A DNA stretch of 11,856 nt, taken from positions 1 through 11,856 of the forward strand of contig JAHFMP010000013.1 of assembly GCA_023267795.1 (NCBI GenBank), given 5' to 3'. A program made the translations under genes and the position numbers. Source of the DNA: Candidatus Woesearchaeota archaeon. Its GTDB lineage: Archaea; Nanobdellota; Nanobdellia; Woesearchaeales; DSVV01. The notes beneath the pieces were generated by a model that saw only the letters and a program-made list of their open reading frames with translations, did no database searches and had not been told where the DNA came from. The stretch's first letter is position 1. Each line of letters starts with the position of its first letter. Positions 1-6,302 of this stretch are shown in pieces.

Positions 1-1
1 T

Positions 2-199
2 CCCTGGGTTCAGAAAGGAAGAAGTTCTGATGAACTAAAGGAACTACAACGATATGCAATGAAATCATTTTATTTTAGACCAAAAATAATCATGAGAAAA
101 ATTAGAGGTATAGATAATTTACTAATTTTTAAAAAGTATGTTTCTGGTGCTGTTGCTTTACTACTGAAAAATATAAATTCATTGGATGATAAAGAATGA
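2..199 (+). CDS. C-terminal fragment of a probable B12-binding radical SAM protein
   Basis: The window opens inside a reading frame (codons start at base 2) that stays open for 65 codons and ends at TGA 197-199. The visible tail contains D-E-L-K-E-L-Q-R-Y-A-M-K, then F-Y-F-R-P-K-I-I-M-R-K-I and a final hydrophobic stretch (V-S-G-A-V-A-L-L-L). This pattern (a helix ending in A-x-x-x-F-Y-x-R-P, then a basic helix) is the usual C-terminus of BchE-like radical SAM enzymes with an N-terminal cobalamin domain, which methylate, cyclise or rearrange lipids, tetrapyrroles and sugars. The Fe-S cluster motif and B12 domain lie outside the window, so the family call rests on the tail alone. Its stop codon overlaps the start of the next gene (ATGA), so the two are probably translationally coupled. 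This suggests a job in the same surface-polymer pathway. Confidence 0.55.
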   Translation, partial: PWVQKGRSSDELKELQRYAMKSFYFRPKIIMRKIRGIDNLLIFKKYVSGAVALLLKNINSLDDKE

Positions 200-1095
200 A
201 AAAAATAGTTGTAACAATACCAGCATATAACGAAGAAAATAATATAGGACAGGTTATTAAAAGCACAAATGAAGCATTAAAAAAAGAGTACGATCTTATA
301 ATTCAAGTTGTAGATGATGGAAGTAATGATAACACAGGAGAAGTTGCAAAAGAAGCAGGAGCATATGTCATTAAACACCCAAAAAATCGTGGTTTGAGTG
401 CGGCTTTTAAAACTGAAATGAAAGCTGCACTAAAACATAATCCAGATGTAATTGTACATATAGATGCTGATAAACAATACGAACCAAAAGATATTAAGAT
501 GCTTTTAAAGGAGATTGATAATGGCAATGATCTTGTTCTTGGTTCACGGTTTAAAGGAAGCATTGAATATATGCCTCTCATTAAGAGGATCGGCAATACG
601 ATATTCTCGTCCTGTATTTCTAAATTATCTCACCAACATATTACTGATTCACAAACTGGTCTTCGTGCATTTACGCCAGATGTAGCAAGAAATATTACTA
701 TAATCTCATCATATACATACACACAAGAACAAATACTACGAGCAATAACAAAAGGTTACATAATAAAGGAAGTACCAATTACGTTTCTCTCAAGAAAAGA
801 TGAAACAAGAAGCAGACTTATGAAGAATCCGTTACACTATGCATTGTACGCCAGTGTAAATGTAATAAGAGTCTATCGTGATCTAAAACCTCTTGTTTTT
901 TTTGGAATATTTGGACTATCCATGATTATACCTGGCATCATGATAGGTTTTTATTTTCTTTATTTACATCTTACTACTGGAATCAAAGGACACCTTGGAC
1001 TATTATTTCTCATGGTACTTCTCCTCATAGTCGGCTTCCAAATGTTCATCTTTGCATTTCTCTCTGATATGCTTAAAGGATTTAATGAAAAATAA
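196..1095 (+). CDS. Membrane-anchored family 2 glycosyltransferase (DPM1/ArnC-like)
   Basis: A 299-residue GT-A fold glycosyltransferase, probably moving a sugar from a nucleotide donor to a polyprenyl-phosphate carrier on the cytoplasmic face. The N-terminal catalytic domain (about residues 1-225) shows I-P-A-Y-N-E-E (8-14), V-V-D-D-G-S (38-43), K-N-R-G-L-S-A-A-F-K (63-72), the metal-binding D-A-D (90-92), L-G-S-R-F (115-119) and D-S-Q-T-G-L-R-A-F (151-159). All are standard for dolichyl/undecaprenyl-phosphate sugar transferases. Two hydrophobic segments at about 232-256 and 266-290 anchor the C-terminus, as in the membrane-tailed DPM1/ArnC class. The start ATG at 196 overlaps the stop of the upstream gene by four bases, and I see no strong Shine-Dalgarno site, so translational coupling is likely. 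The 3' end overlaps the next gene. The sugar and carrier cannot be read from sequence. Confidence 0.88.
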   Translation: MKKIVVTIPAYNEENNIGQVIKSTNEALKKEYDLIIQVVDDGSNDNTGEVAKEAGAYVIKHPKNRGLSAAFKTEMKAALKHNPDVIVHIDADKQYEPKDIKMLLKEIDNGNDLVLGSRFKGSIEYMPLIKRIGNTIFSSCISKLSHQHITDSQTGLRAFTPDVARNITIISSYTYTQEQILRAITKGYIIKEVPITFLSRKDETRSRLMKNPLHYALYASVNVIRVYRDLKPLVFFGIFGLSMIIPGIMIGFYFLYLHLTTGIKGHLGLLFLMVLLLIVGFQMFIFAFLSDMLKGFNEK

Positions 1096-2743
1096 TAATC
1101 TGTTTTATAAACACATCTCAGTTACTTTTTATATGCAAAAAGCGAAAGATGCGTTGCTGGTTTTCACTCTTTTTATCACGATATTCTCATTCTATTACTT
1201 CTTATCTGTATCAATCCCACCATTTTGGGAAGATCATACATTCCACAATAGATTTGCTAATGCAGAAATAAGTGATTTATTAAAAGGGACATTTCATATA
1301 GGGAACAATAACCTTTTTTATCTTGACAGACCTTTTTTCGGGATGTATTTCAAGATAGTGTTTTGGCTATTCAAATATAATTTCTTTCTACATAAAATTG
1401 TGAAAATTGCACTCATCTGTTTGTGTGCATACGTGCTGTACATTTTCTTAAGAAAAATGCTTAAATGCTCTTGTTATGCATTTCTCATTACAATATTTAG
1501 CTTTCTTTCATACCCCTTTTTCAGCAACTCACTCCAATATGATCTTCCATTTACATTAGCTGAGTTGTTCAAACTATTAGCCATAATTATATTGATTATT
1601 GACATAAAAAAGAAAGAAACATCATTTTTAAGACAAACACTTATTGCATTATTTGCAGTGCTTGCCTTCAGAACTTACATTCAAGCATGGTCAGTCGTTG
1701 GAATACTAATCTTATTTGTAATGATATACAATTGGAGACTACTAAAAAGATACAGTGTCCTATTCTTAATTCTAATTACATACAACATACCGTTCGGTCT
1801 CTTGACTGGTGTAAAGACAATGAAACTATATGATGGATTAGGACATGCAAGTATTAAAGATTTCTTTATAACAAGAATAAACGTCTTCTATAATCCACTC
1901 TCGATATCACAAAATATTTATTATGTCTCGTTTTTTGACATACTCACATTCTTTGGTATATGGATTATTGTTTCTTATATGACCATAAAGACAGCACACA
2001 CTATATTCACACCTAAACATTTTTCTAAGAATAATTCACAAAATTATACCATGCTTGTCATACTTGCATTTGTATGGTTGATCTGTGAACTCCCTATCCT
2101 TTTTATAGCTCCAGACCCAAGTATCCGCTATCTAAGCGGAATTATGATTCCTTTTTTCATACTCTTTTTTATATTGGTAAAGGATTATGTAGCGATATCA
2201 CAAAAAATTGGAAGAAAATACATCATTCCTATACTTATTATTGCACTCATCGGCATTCTAGCTACAAATGTTTTCTATGCATATCTCTTTAGAATAACAT
2301 GGGGCTCAACTTTTATTGGTATTGACAAAACAAACAAATATGTTGAACAGATACGATCTCCAAATAGTTATGTTCTTTACTTCTCTGGCACTGTTGCAAG
2401 AGAGATGTACTCCCTTGACAGAACAAGCTTAGACTATTCTTTTAGAAATGATGTAATCTATTATAAAGGAGGATACGCTGACTTTGATGAGAATAATATT
2501 AACAATCTTGGCAAAGAGTATGAAGAAGTTTATGTCATCAAACGTATCAGTACATTTGGTAAAAGCGCATATCCTGACATTGATCTTGATTCTTATGAGA
2601 ATCTAAAACTAATAGCAATTATTAATGGGAATGCTGATGATTTTATAGATATGGCTACTGGTACATTTACAGAACTTTTGAAGCTCCCATATACATATGG
2701 AGAGATTTATGTATATAAACTACAACCTGTGGAAAATAATTAA
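1085..2743 (+). CDS. Multi-pass membrane protein, probable GT-C-type glycosyltransferase
   Basis: A polytopic membrane protein of 552 residues if translation starts at ATG 1085. About 10-12 hydrophobic segments are followed by a C-terminal soluble tail of roughly 130 residues. GT-C enzymes of the PMT/ArnT type use lipid-phosphate sugars and carry acidic residues in the first outer loop. Here the loop after the first membrane segment holds W-E-D-H (about residues 48-51). A later P-D-P-S-I-R-Y just before a membrane segment resembles the Arg-Tyr often seen at that place. I prefer the start at 1085 over the in-frame ATG at 1052 because AAAGGA (1075-1080) lies four bases upstream and the overlap with the preceding gene shrinks to 11 bases. 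It could instead be a polymerase or an uncharacterised membrane protein. Its position between a GT2 and a flippase supports a lipid-linked glycan role. Confidence 0.6.
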   Translation: MKNNNLFYKHISVTFYMQKAKDALLVFTLFITIFSFYYFLSVSIPPFWEDHTFHNRFANAEISDLLKGTFHIGNNNLFYLDRPFFGMYFKIVFWLFKYNFFLHKIVKIALICLCAYVLYIFLRKMLKCSCYAFLITIFSFLSYPFFSNSLQYDLPFTLAELFKLLAIIILIIDIKKKETSFLRQTLIALFAVLAFRTYIQAWSVVGILILFVMIYNWRLLKRYSVLFLILITYNIPFGLLTGVKTMKLYDGLGHASIKDFFITRINVFYNPLSISQNIYYVSFFDILTFFGIWIIVSYMTIKTAHTIFTPKHFSKNNSQNYTMLVILAFVWLICELPILFIAPDPSIRYLSGIMIPFFILFFILVKDYVAISQKIGRKYIIPILIIALIGILATNVFYAYLFRITWGSTFIGIDKTNKYVEQIRSPNSYVLYFSGTVAREMYSLDRTSLDYSFRNDVIYYKGGYADFDENNINNLGKEYEEVYVIKRISTFGKSAYPDIDLDSYENLKLIAIINGNADDFIDMATGTFTELLKLPYTYGEIYVYKLQPVENN

Positions 2744-2749
2744 GATTCA

Positions 2750-4312
2750 ATGGGACTTGTTAGAATGAGAAACTCGATCACAAAATCAACTATCACTGTT
2801 ACTATTTTATCTGTCTTAAGTTACTTATTTGGTTTTTTAGCACAGATTCTTACAGCACATTATTTTGGTACATCTGAAGGTGTTGATACTTTTGTTCTTA
2901 CATCAGTTATTCCATTTTTTATTTATGGTATGACAATGGCAATTTTTATGAACGCATTTCTTTACATATATACTGAACACAAAAATAAACACAAAGAAGA
3001 GGATAATAAAAAAATAATCTCAGCTGTTTTTACAACACTATTAATTACCCTTATTGTCATAACAATCATAATTTTACTTGCTGCACCAATAATTGCAAAA
3101 TTACTTGTTTTAAATAAACAGCAATATGATCTGAAAATTATAACAAGGATGATCCGTATTCTTGCGATAGGTGCTTTCTTATTTGGAATGATAAGCTTCT
3201 CAACAGGATTATTATACACAGAAAAGAAATTTTTTAGCCCAATGTTACTTCGTATATGTATTGGCACAACAACTATCATTGGCATACTGCTAGCTAGAGA
3301 TATTTTAGGAATATACGTTCTACCAATTGCTTTTGTGGGAGGATTATTTATCGCAACAATCGTGCAATATGCAGATTTGTTATACTTCGGGTTTAGAATG
3401 CATCTCTCTAAGGAAATGTTTAATTCAGAGTGTAGACATATTCTTCTTTTATCGATTCCAATACTTGGAAGTTCTTTTCTTTATTACCTCATTCAATATA
3501 TTATGAATATTTTAGCTACGAGCTTTGATCCAGGAAGTGTTGCTTCATTACATTATGCATATGTCATTAGTTCCTTTCCAGTTATCTTAATTGGAGGTTC
3601 TTTTGCAACAATACTTTTACCATCAATGACAGATTATTTTGTAAAACAAGAAATAGAACAATTTGAAAAATTCCTTGAAACAGCAACACTTTACATAATC
3701 TATATCATGTTACCTCTTTCAGTTGTTGTTGTATTTTTTGGACAAGAAATTACAACAATAATTTATGGAGGAGGGATGTTTACAAATGATGCAAGCATAA
3801 CTGTTGCAGGAATACTTTCCATTTATGGAAGCGGATTGGTATTCTCAGCTCTTCAACAAGTATTTATGAACACACTATATGCAATGAAAAAGATGAAAGA
3901 ACATTTCTTTATTATGATTATTTATACTGCTACAATTTTTCTTTTGAGTACACTTTTTATAAAATTTTTAGGCCTGCGCGGATTGGCTCTTGCTTATGTT
4001 TTTGGAACAGTCATTGCAGTAGGAGTTACGCTGTATGTTCTTTTTAAAAATGGAATAAACATAAAAATAAATTATATGGCTCCATACATTACAAAAATAT
4101 TTTGCGTGATGATTCTTCTTTCCATAATTTTTTATGAGCTAAAAACACTTTTTCTTCAAAATCTCACAGGAATATATTTGTTCTGTGGCCTTGTTGGAAC
4201 AATTGTTCTTGGTTTTTTGTTATATTATATGACAACCTCCTTCTTAGGAATAAAAGAAGGGAAAGCAATTCTGAACATTATTAAGCAATATTTTACTAAA
4301 GAGAACTTTTAA
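2750..4312 (+). CDS. MurJ/MviN-family lipid-linked oligosaccharide flippase (MOP superfamily)
   Basis: A 520-residue integral membrane protein with about 14 hydrophobic segments, the size and pattern of MurJ/MviN flippases that move lipid-linked sugar precursors across the membrane. Family landmarks include the first-helix region ending A-H-Y-F-G (36-40), V-D-T-F-V (45-49) with I-P after it (54-55), and F-P...A-T-I-L-L-P-S-M-T (276-294), which lines up with the strongly conserved stretch of bacterial MurJ. By my remembered alignment to E. coli MurJ, the arginines at positions 18, 24, 52 and 270 are replaced here by Y25, A31, Y59 and V272, so the substrate is probably not lipid II. It starts 6 bases after the upstream stop. 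A second ATG at 2765 (Met6) is possible, and neither start has a clear ribosome site. The 3' end overlaps the convergent deacetylase gene by 17 bases. Confidence 0.82.
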   Translation: MGLVRMRNSITKSTITVTILSVLSYLFGFLAQILTAHYFGTSEGVDTFVLTSVIPFFIYGMTMAIFMNAFLYIYTEHKNKHKEEDNKKIISAVFTTLLITLIVITIIILLAAPIIAKLLVLNKQQYDLKIITRMIRILAIGAFLFGMISFSTGLLYTEKKFFSPMLLRICIGTTTIIGILLARDILGIYVLPIAFVGGLFIATIVQYADLLYFGFRMHLSKEMFNSECRHILLLSIPILGSSFLYYLIQYIMNILATSFDPGSVASLHYAYVISSFPVILIGGSFATILLPSMTDYFVKQEIEQFEKFLETATLYIIYIMLPLSVVVVFFGQEITTIIYGGGMFTNDASITVAGILSIYGSGLVFSALQQVFMNTLYAMKKMKEHFFIMIIYTATIFLLSTLFIKFLGLRGLALAYVFGTVIAVGVTLYVLFKNGINIKINYMAPYITKIFCVMILLSIIFYELKTLFLQNLTGIYLFCGLVGTIVLGFLLYYMTTSFLGIKEGKAILNIIKQYFTKENF

Positions 4313-5009
4313 GAAAAAAATCCTGCAATGTTTCCCATCTAAATGTTTCTTTGGATTTTTTCACAAGTGAAGCAAATTCTCTAATATCTGATTGTTTATA
4401 TAACCAAATGTGATCCATAACATGAGTAACATTACATATGGGAACAATCTTCTCAGGTAAATTCAATACAGGAGGATCATAAGACTGTTCTGTAGAGAAA
4501 GCGTGCGCAGGAGGAAAAATTATACTGTACTTCTTTACGAAATATGTATTTAGTAAAGATAATAATGGTTTTTTCACAGGATGGACATGCTCACCCTTAA
4601 CAATCACCTCAAATTCAAACTTGCGTAAAACAGGAAGTGCCTGCCAGTTTGTGTGCAGCCCTGGAAAAATAAAAGTTTTTGGGAATAAGTCCATATTGTT
4701 AAAGTCATCACGCATTCTATGAACAAGCGAAAAAATTTCTTTTTTTTTAATAAATTTCCAGTCTTCATGACAAACACCATGTGCAGCAATTTCATGTCCT
4801 TTTTTATTTAGGTACCGGACAAATCTATAATACTCTTTATTATCATTAAAAGAACAATTATTATATTGCGTAATTACTCCAAAAGTCGCCTTACAATCAT
4901 ATTTTTTTAGAACACGAGCGATGTTTTTATGTACTTCTAAAACAACAGCCGTATTGCATATTGTTGGTGAAAAACAAAGATCATCAAATCGCCATAAAAG
5001 AATGTTCAT
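4296..5009 (-). CDS. Polysaccharide deacetylase-like protein (NodB fold)
   Basis: A 237-residue protein without a signal peptide or membrane segment, so probably cytoplasmic. It carries the NodB-type carbohydrate esterase motifs in order: R-F-D-D (7-10, motif 1), a strand with A-T-F-G-V-I (41-46), G-H-E-I-A-A-H-G-V-C-H (71-81) with the metal-binding His77 and His81 (motif 2), F-P-G (115-117, motif 3 region), and a late V-T-H-V-M-D-H (194-200) that may supply the final histidine. Family members remove N-acetyl groups from amino sugars in polymers or lipid-linked sugars using a divalent metal. It is somewhat divergent, and the usual Arg of motif 3 is not obvious. It converges on the flippase gene with a 17-base overlap and diverges from the methyltransferase gene. 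A TATA-like element ends about 20 bases from its start codon, fitting a leaderless transcript. Confidence 0.75.
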   Translation of the reverse strand: MNILLWRFDDLCFSPTICNTAVVLEVHKNIARVLKKYDCKATFGVITQYNNCSFNDNKEYYRFVRYLNKKGHEIAAHGVCHEDWKFIKKKEIFSLVHRMRDDFNNMDLFPKTFIFPGLHTNWQALPVLRKFEFEVIVKGEHVHPVKKPLLSLLNTYFVKKYSIIFPPAHAFSTEQSYDPPVLNLPEKIVPICNVTHVMDHIWLYKQSDIREFASLVKKSKETFRWETLQDFFLKSSL

Positions 5010-5020
5010 GAAAATAGTAA

Positions 5021-5040
5021 ACTATTAATATATATAAAAT
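5021..5040. promoter_or_regulatory. Shared AT-rich TATA core between divergent genes
   Basis: The 42-base spacer between the deacetylase (start 5009, - strand) and the methyltransferase (start 5052, + strand) contains an almost symmetric run of alternating T and A at about 5024-5038. Read on the - strand it gives TTTATATATATT centred near 5033, about 25 bases before the deacetylase ATG and preceded by a purine-rich AAGAAA that could be a BRE. Read on the + strand, TTAATATATA centred near 5029 lies about 23-25 bases before the methyltransferase ATG. Both distances suit leaderless archaeal transcripts. The assignment is from spacing and base pattern only. Confidence 0.5.
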
Positions 5041-5051
5041 TTCTTGTATAA

Positions 5052-6224
5052 ATGTTACCAAATTATCATGAAAGTTTGGATTATTTTTTCTGTTTAGATT
5101 GTAAGAAGAAAATCATTATTAGATCCAACAACGGATATGGTCATGGTATTTGTGGGTGTTATAGATATCCTCTTGTTGATAATATTCTTATTCTCAAAAA
5201 GCGACCTGATACAGAGGAAACAGCTCGTCTGATAAGTGAAGGGAAATTTGAACATGCAAAACTTCTCCAAACAGAAGTCTCTTTCTCTCTTTATCATCGT
5301 ATACTTAATAAGCTGACTAAGCAGGACATTGGTTTACTCAATCACATTATGTATCGCTTCATAATACAACAAAGGAAAAAGAGAATGAAGATTTTAGAGA
5401 AATTAATGACAGAGAAAAAAATTTATACTTTATTCTCAGCGTTAGAAGCTGGAAAATGGGGAGAATATTGTATATTTAGATTTGTAAGTGAGTCATTTAT
5501 TATTGGAAAGCACATATTGCAATGTTTATCTCCTAACATAAAAATAAAAAAGCAGGGAATAATTCTTGATCATCTTTGTGGTGCAGGCCATTATTCTTTT
5601 ATTCTTTCAAACATTTTCAAAAATTGTCGAGTAATATCAACTGATCAATCTTTTTTGAATCTTTTCATAACAAAGAATTTTTTTAACAAAAACGGTATTT
5701 TCCTATGCATTGATGGAAACAACAAACTCCCTATTAAAGAAAAAATAATAGATTTATTCTGGTCATCTGATGCATTCCATTATTTAATAAAAGACAGACA
5801 AAGATATCTTGTAGAAGATTATTCTCGTGTTTTAGGAGAAAATGGTGTTCTTGTTCAGGCACATCTTCATATTAAAGGCGGTAAAAATGTTGGTGAAGGA
5901 AATAGCCACACACTTAGTGAATATGAAACTATTTTTAGTAACATACCATCCTGCTCATATAATGAACAGGAAATAATGACTAAGCTTTTTCAAAATTATC
6001 GTGTAGATGGTGATGCCATCATTTTAATTGGAACAAAGAATAAAGAAGAGTTAGAAACCATAAAGAAAAAAATAACTAAATCCATTGGAAAAAGAAAACC
6101 TGCGATTAGTAATTCATTCCTATACCAAAATCCACTCATTAACCTGTTTGATGATTCAGGCAATAAAAAATTTTATCATGACCGCCTTTTTGAAAATAAG
6201 AAAAATAGCGGAGAGTGGATTTGA
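5052..6224 (+). CDS. SAM-dependent methyltransferase with N-terminal zinc-ribbon-like domain
   Basis: A 390-residue protein. Residues about 12-48 form a Trm112-like zinc ribbon with C14, C17, C34 and C36 followed by Y-R-Y-P-L-V-D-N-I-L-I-L, the usual Y-P-x-x-D-x-I-x-x-L ending of such ribbons. After a basic helical linker (about 80-165) comes a class I Rossmann methyltransferase domain: motif I I-L-D-H-L-C-G-A-G-H-Y (171-181), the acidic residue after strand 2 in I-S-T-D-Q-S (195-200), motif IV I-D-L-F-W-S-S-D-A-F-H (233-243), and V-L-G-E-N-G-V-L-V (260-268). These residues bind S-adenosylmethionine; the methyl acceptor is unknown. Similar ribbon-methyltransferase fusions occur in sugar and polyketide gene clusters. 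The last six codons and the stop lie inside the initiator tRNA gene on the other strand, so the natural end of the protein may have been altered there. Confidence 0.75.
   Translation: MLPNYHESLDYFFCLDCKKKIIIRSNNGYGHGICGCYRYPLVDNILILKKRPDTEETARLISEGKFEHAKLLQTEVSFSLYHRILNKLTKQDIGLLNHIMYRFIIQQRKKRMKILEKLMTEKKIYTLFSALEAGKWGEYCIFRFVSESFIIGKHILQCLSPNIKIKKQGIILDHLCGAGHYSFILSNIFKNCRVISTDQSFLNLFITKNFFNKNGIFLCIDGNNKLPIKEKIIDLFWSSDAFHYLIKDRQRYLVEDYSRVLGENGVLVQAHLHIKGGKNVGEGNSHTLSEYETIFSNIPSCSYNEQEIMTKLFQNYRVDGDAIILIGTKNKEELETIKKKITKSIGKRKPAISNSFLYQNPLINLFDDSGNKKFYHDRLFENKKNSGEWI
6192..6206 (-). terminator. Oligo-T terminator after the tRNA gene
   Basis: Immediately after the tRNA 3' end the - strand reads ATTTTTCTTATTTTC, two short T runs with no hairpin. 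This is the common form of archaeal terminators. It lies inside the last codons of the oppositely oriented methyltransferase gene, so it is also constrained by coding. Confidence 0.4.
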
Positions 6225-6280
6225 ACCACTGACCTATGGGTTATGAGCCCATCGGGCACTCCTGACTGCCCTACTCCGCT
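6207..6280 (-). tRNA. Initiator tRNA-Met (CAU)
   Basis: A complete 74-base cloverleaf can be folded by hand. The 7-bp acceptor stem pairs AGCGGAG with CTCCGCT. The D stem is GGGC/GCCC with GG in its loop. The anticodon stem is ATGGG/CCCAT around loop CTCATAA with anticodon CAT at 6243-6245. A 5-base variable loop is followed by the T arm, AGTGG/CCACT with loop TTCAAAT. Two traits mark it as the initiator rather than the elongator: the A1-U72 first pair typical of archaeal initiators, and three consecutive G-C pairs next to the anticodon loop. The CCA end is not encoded (the next bases read ATT), and no intron is seen. It lies 22 bases downstream of the PLP enzyme gene on the same strand. Its last 18 bases overlap the convergent methyltransferase gene. 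Confidence 0.96.
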
Positions 6281-6302
6281 ATGATTTTAGAATGAGAATA
6301 AA

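Noticed and set aside
303..596. 97-codon frame on the - strand inside the first glycosyltransferase
   Set aside because: It is antisense to conserved GT2 motifs, with no promoter or ribosome site of its own.
1052..1084. Upstream in-frame ATG that would extend the GT-C-like protein by 11 residues
   Set aside because: It would deepen the overlap with the preceding gene to 44 bases, while ATG 1085 has AAAGGA four bases upstream. I kept 1085, but the longer form cannot be excluded.
2962..3285. 107-codon - strand frame inside the flippase gene
   Set aside because: It is antisense to a conserved membrane protein. The hydrophobic look follows from the AT-rich complement of membrane helices.
6207..6280. 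Elongator tRNA-Met or Ile2 (CAU with modified C34) as alternatives for the tRNA
   Set aside because: The A1-U72 pair and three G-C pairs flanking the anticodon loop are initiator traits; elongator and Ile2 tRNAs usually lack this combination.
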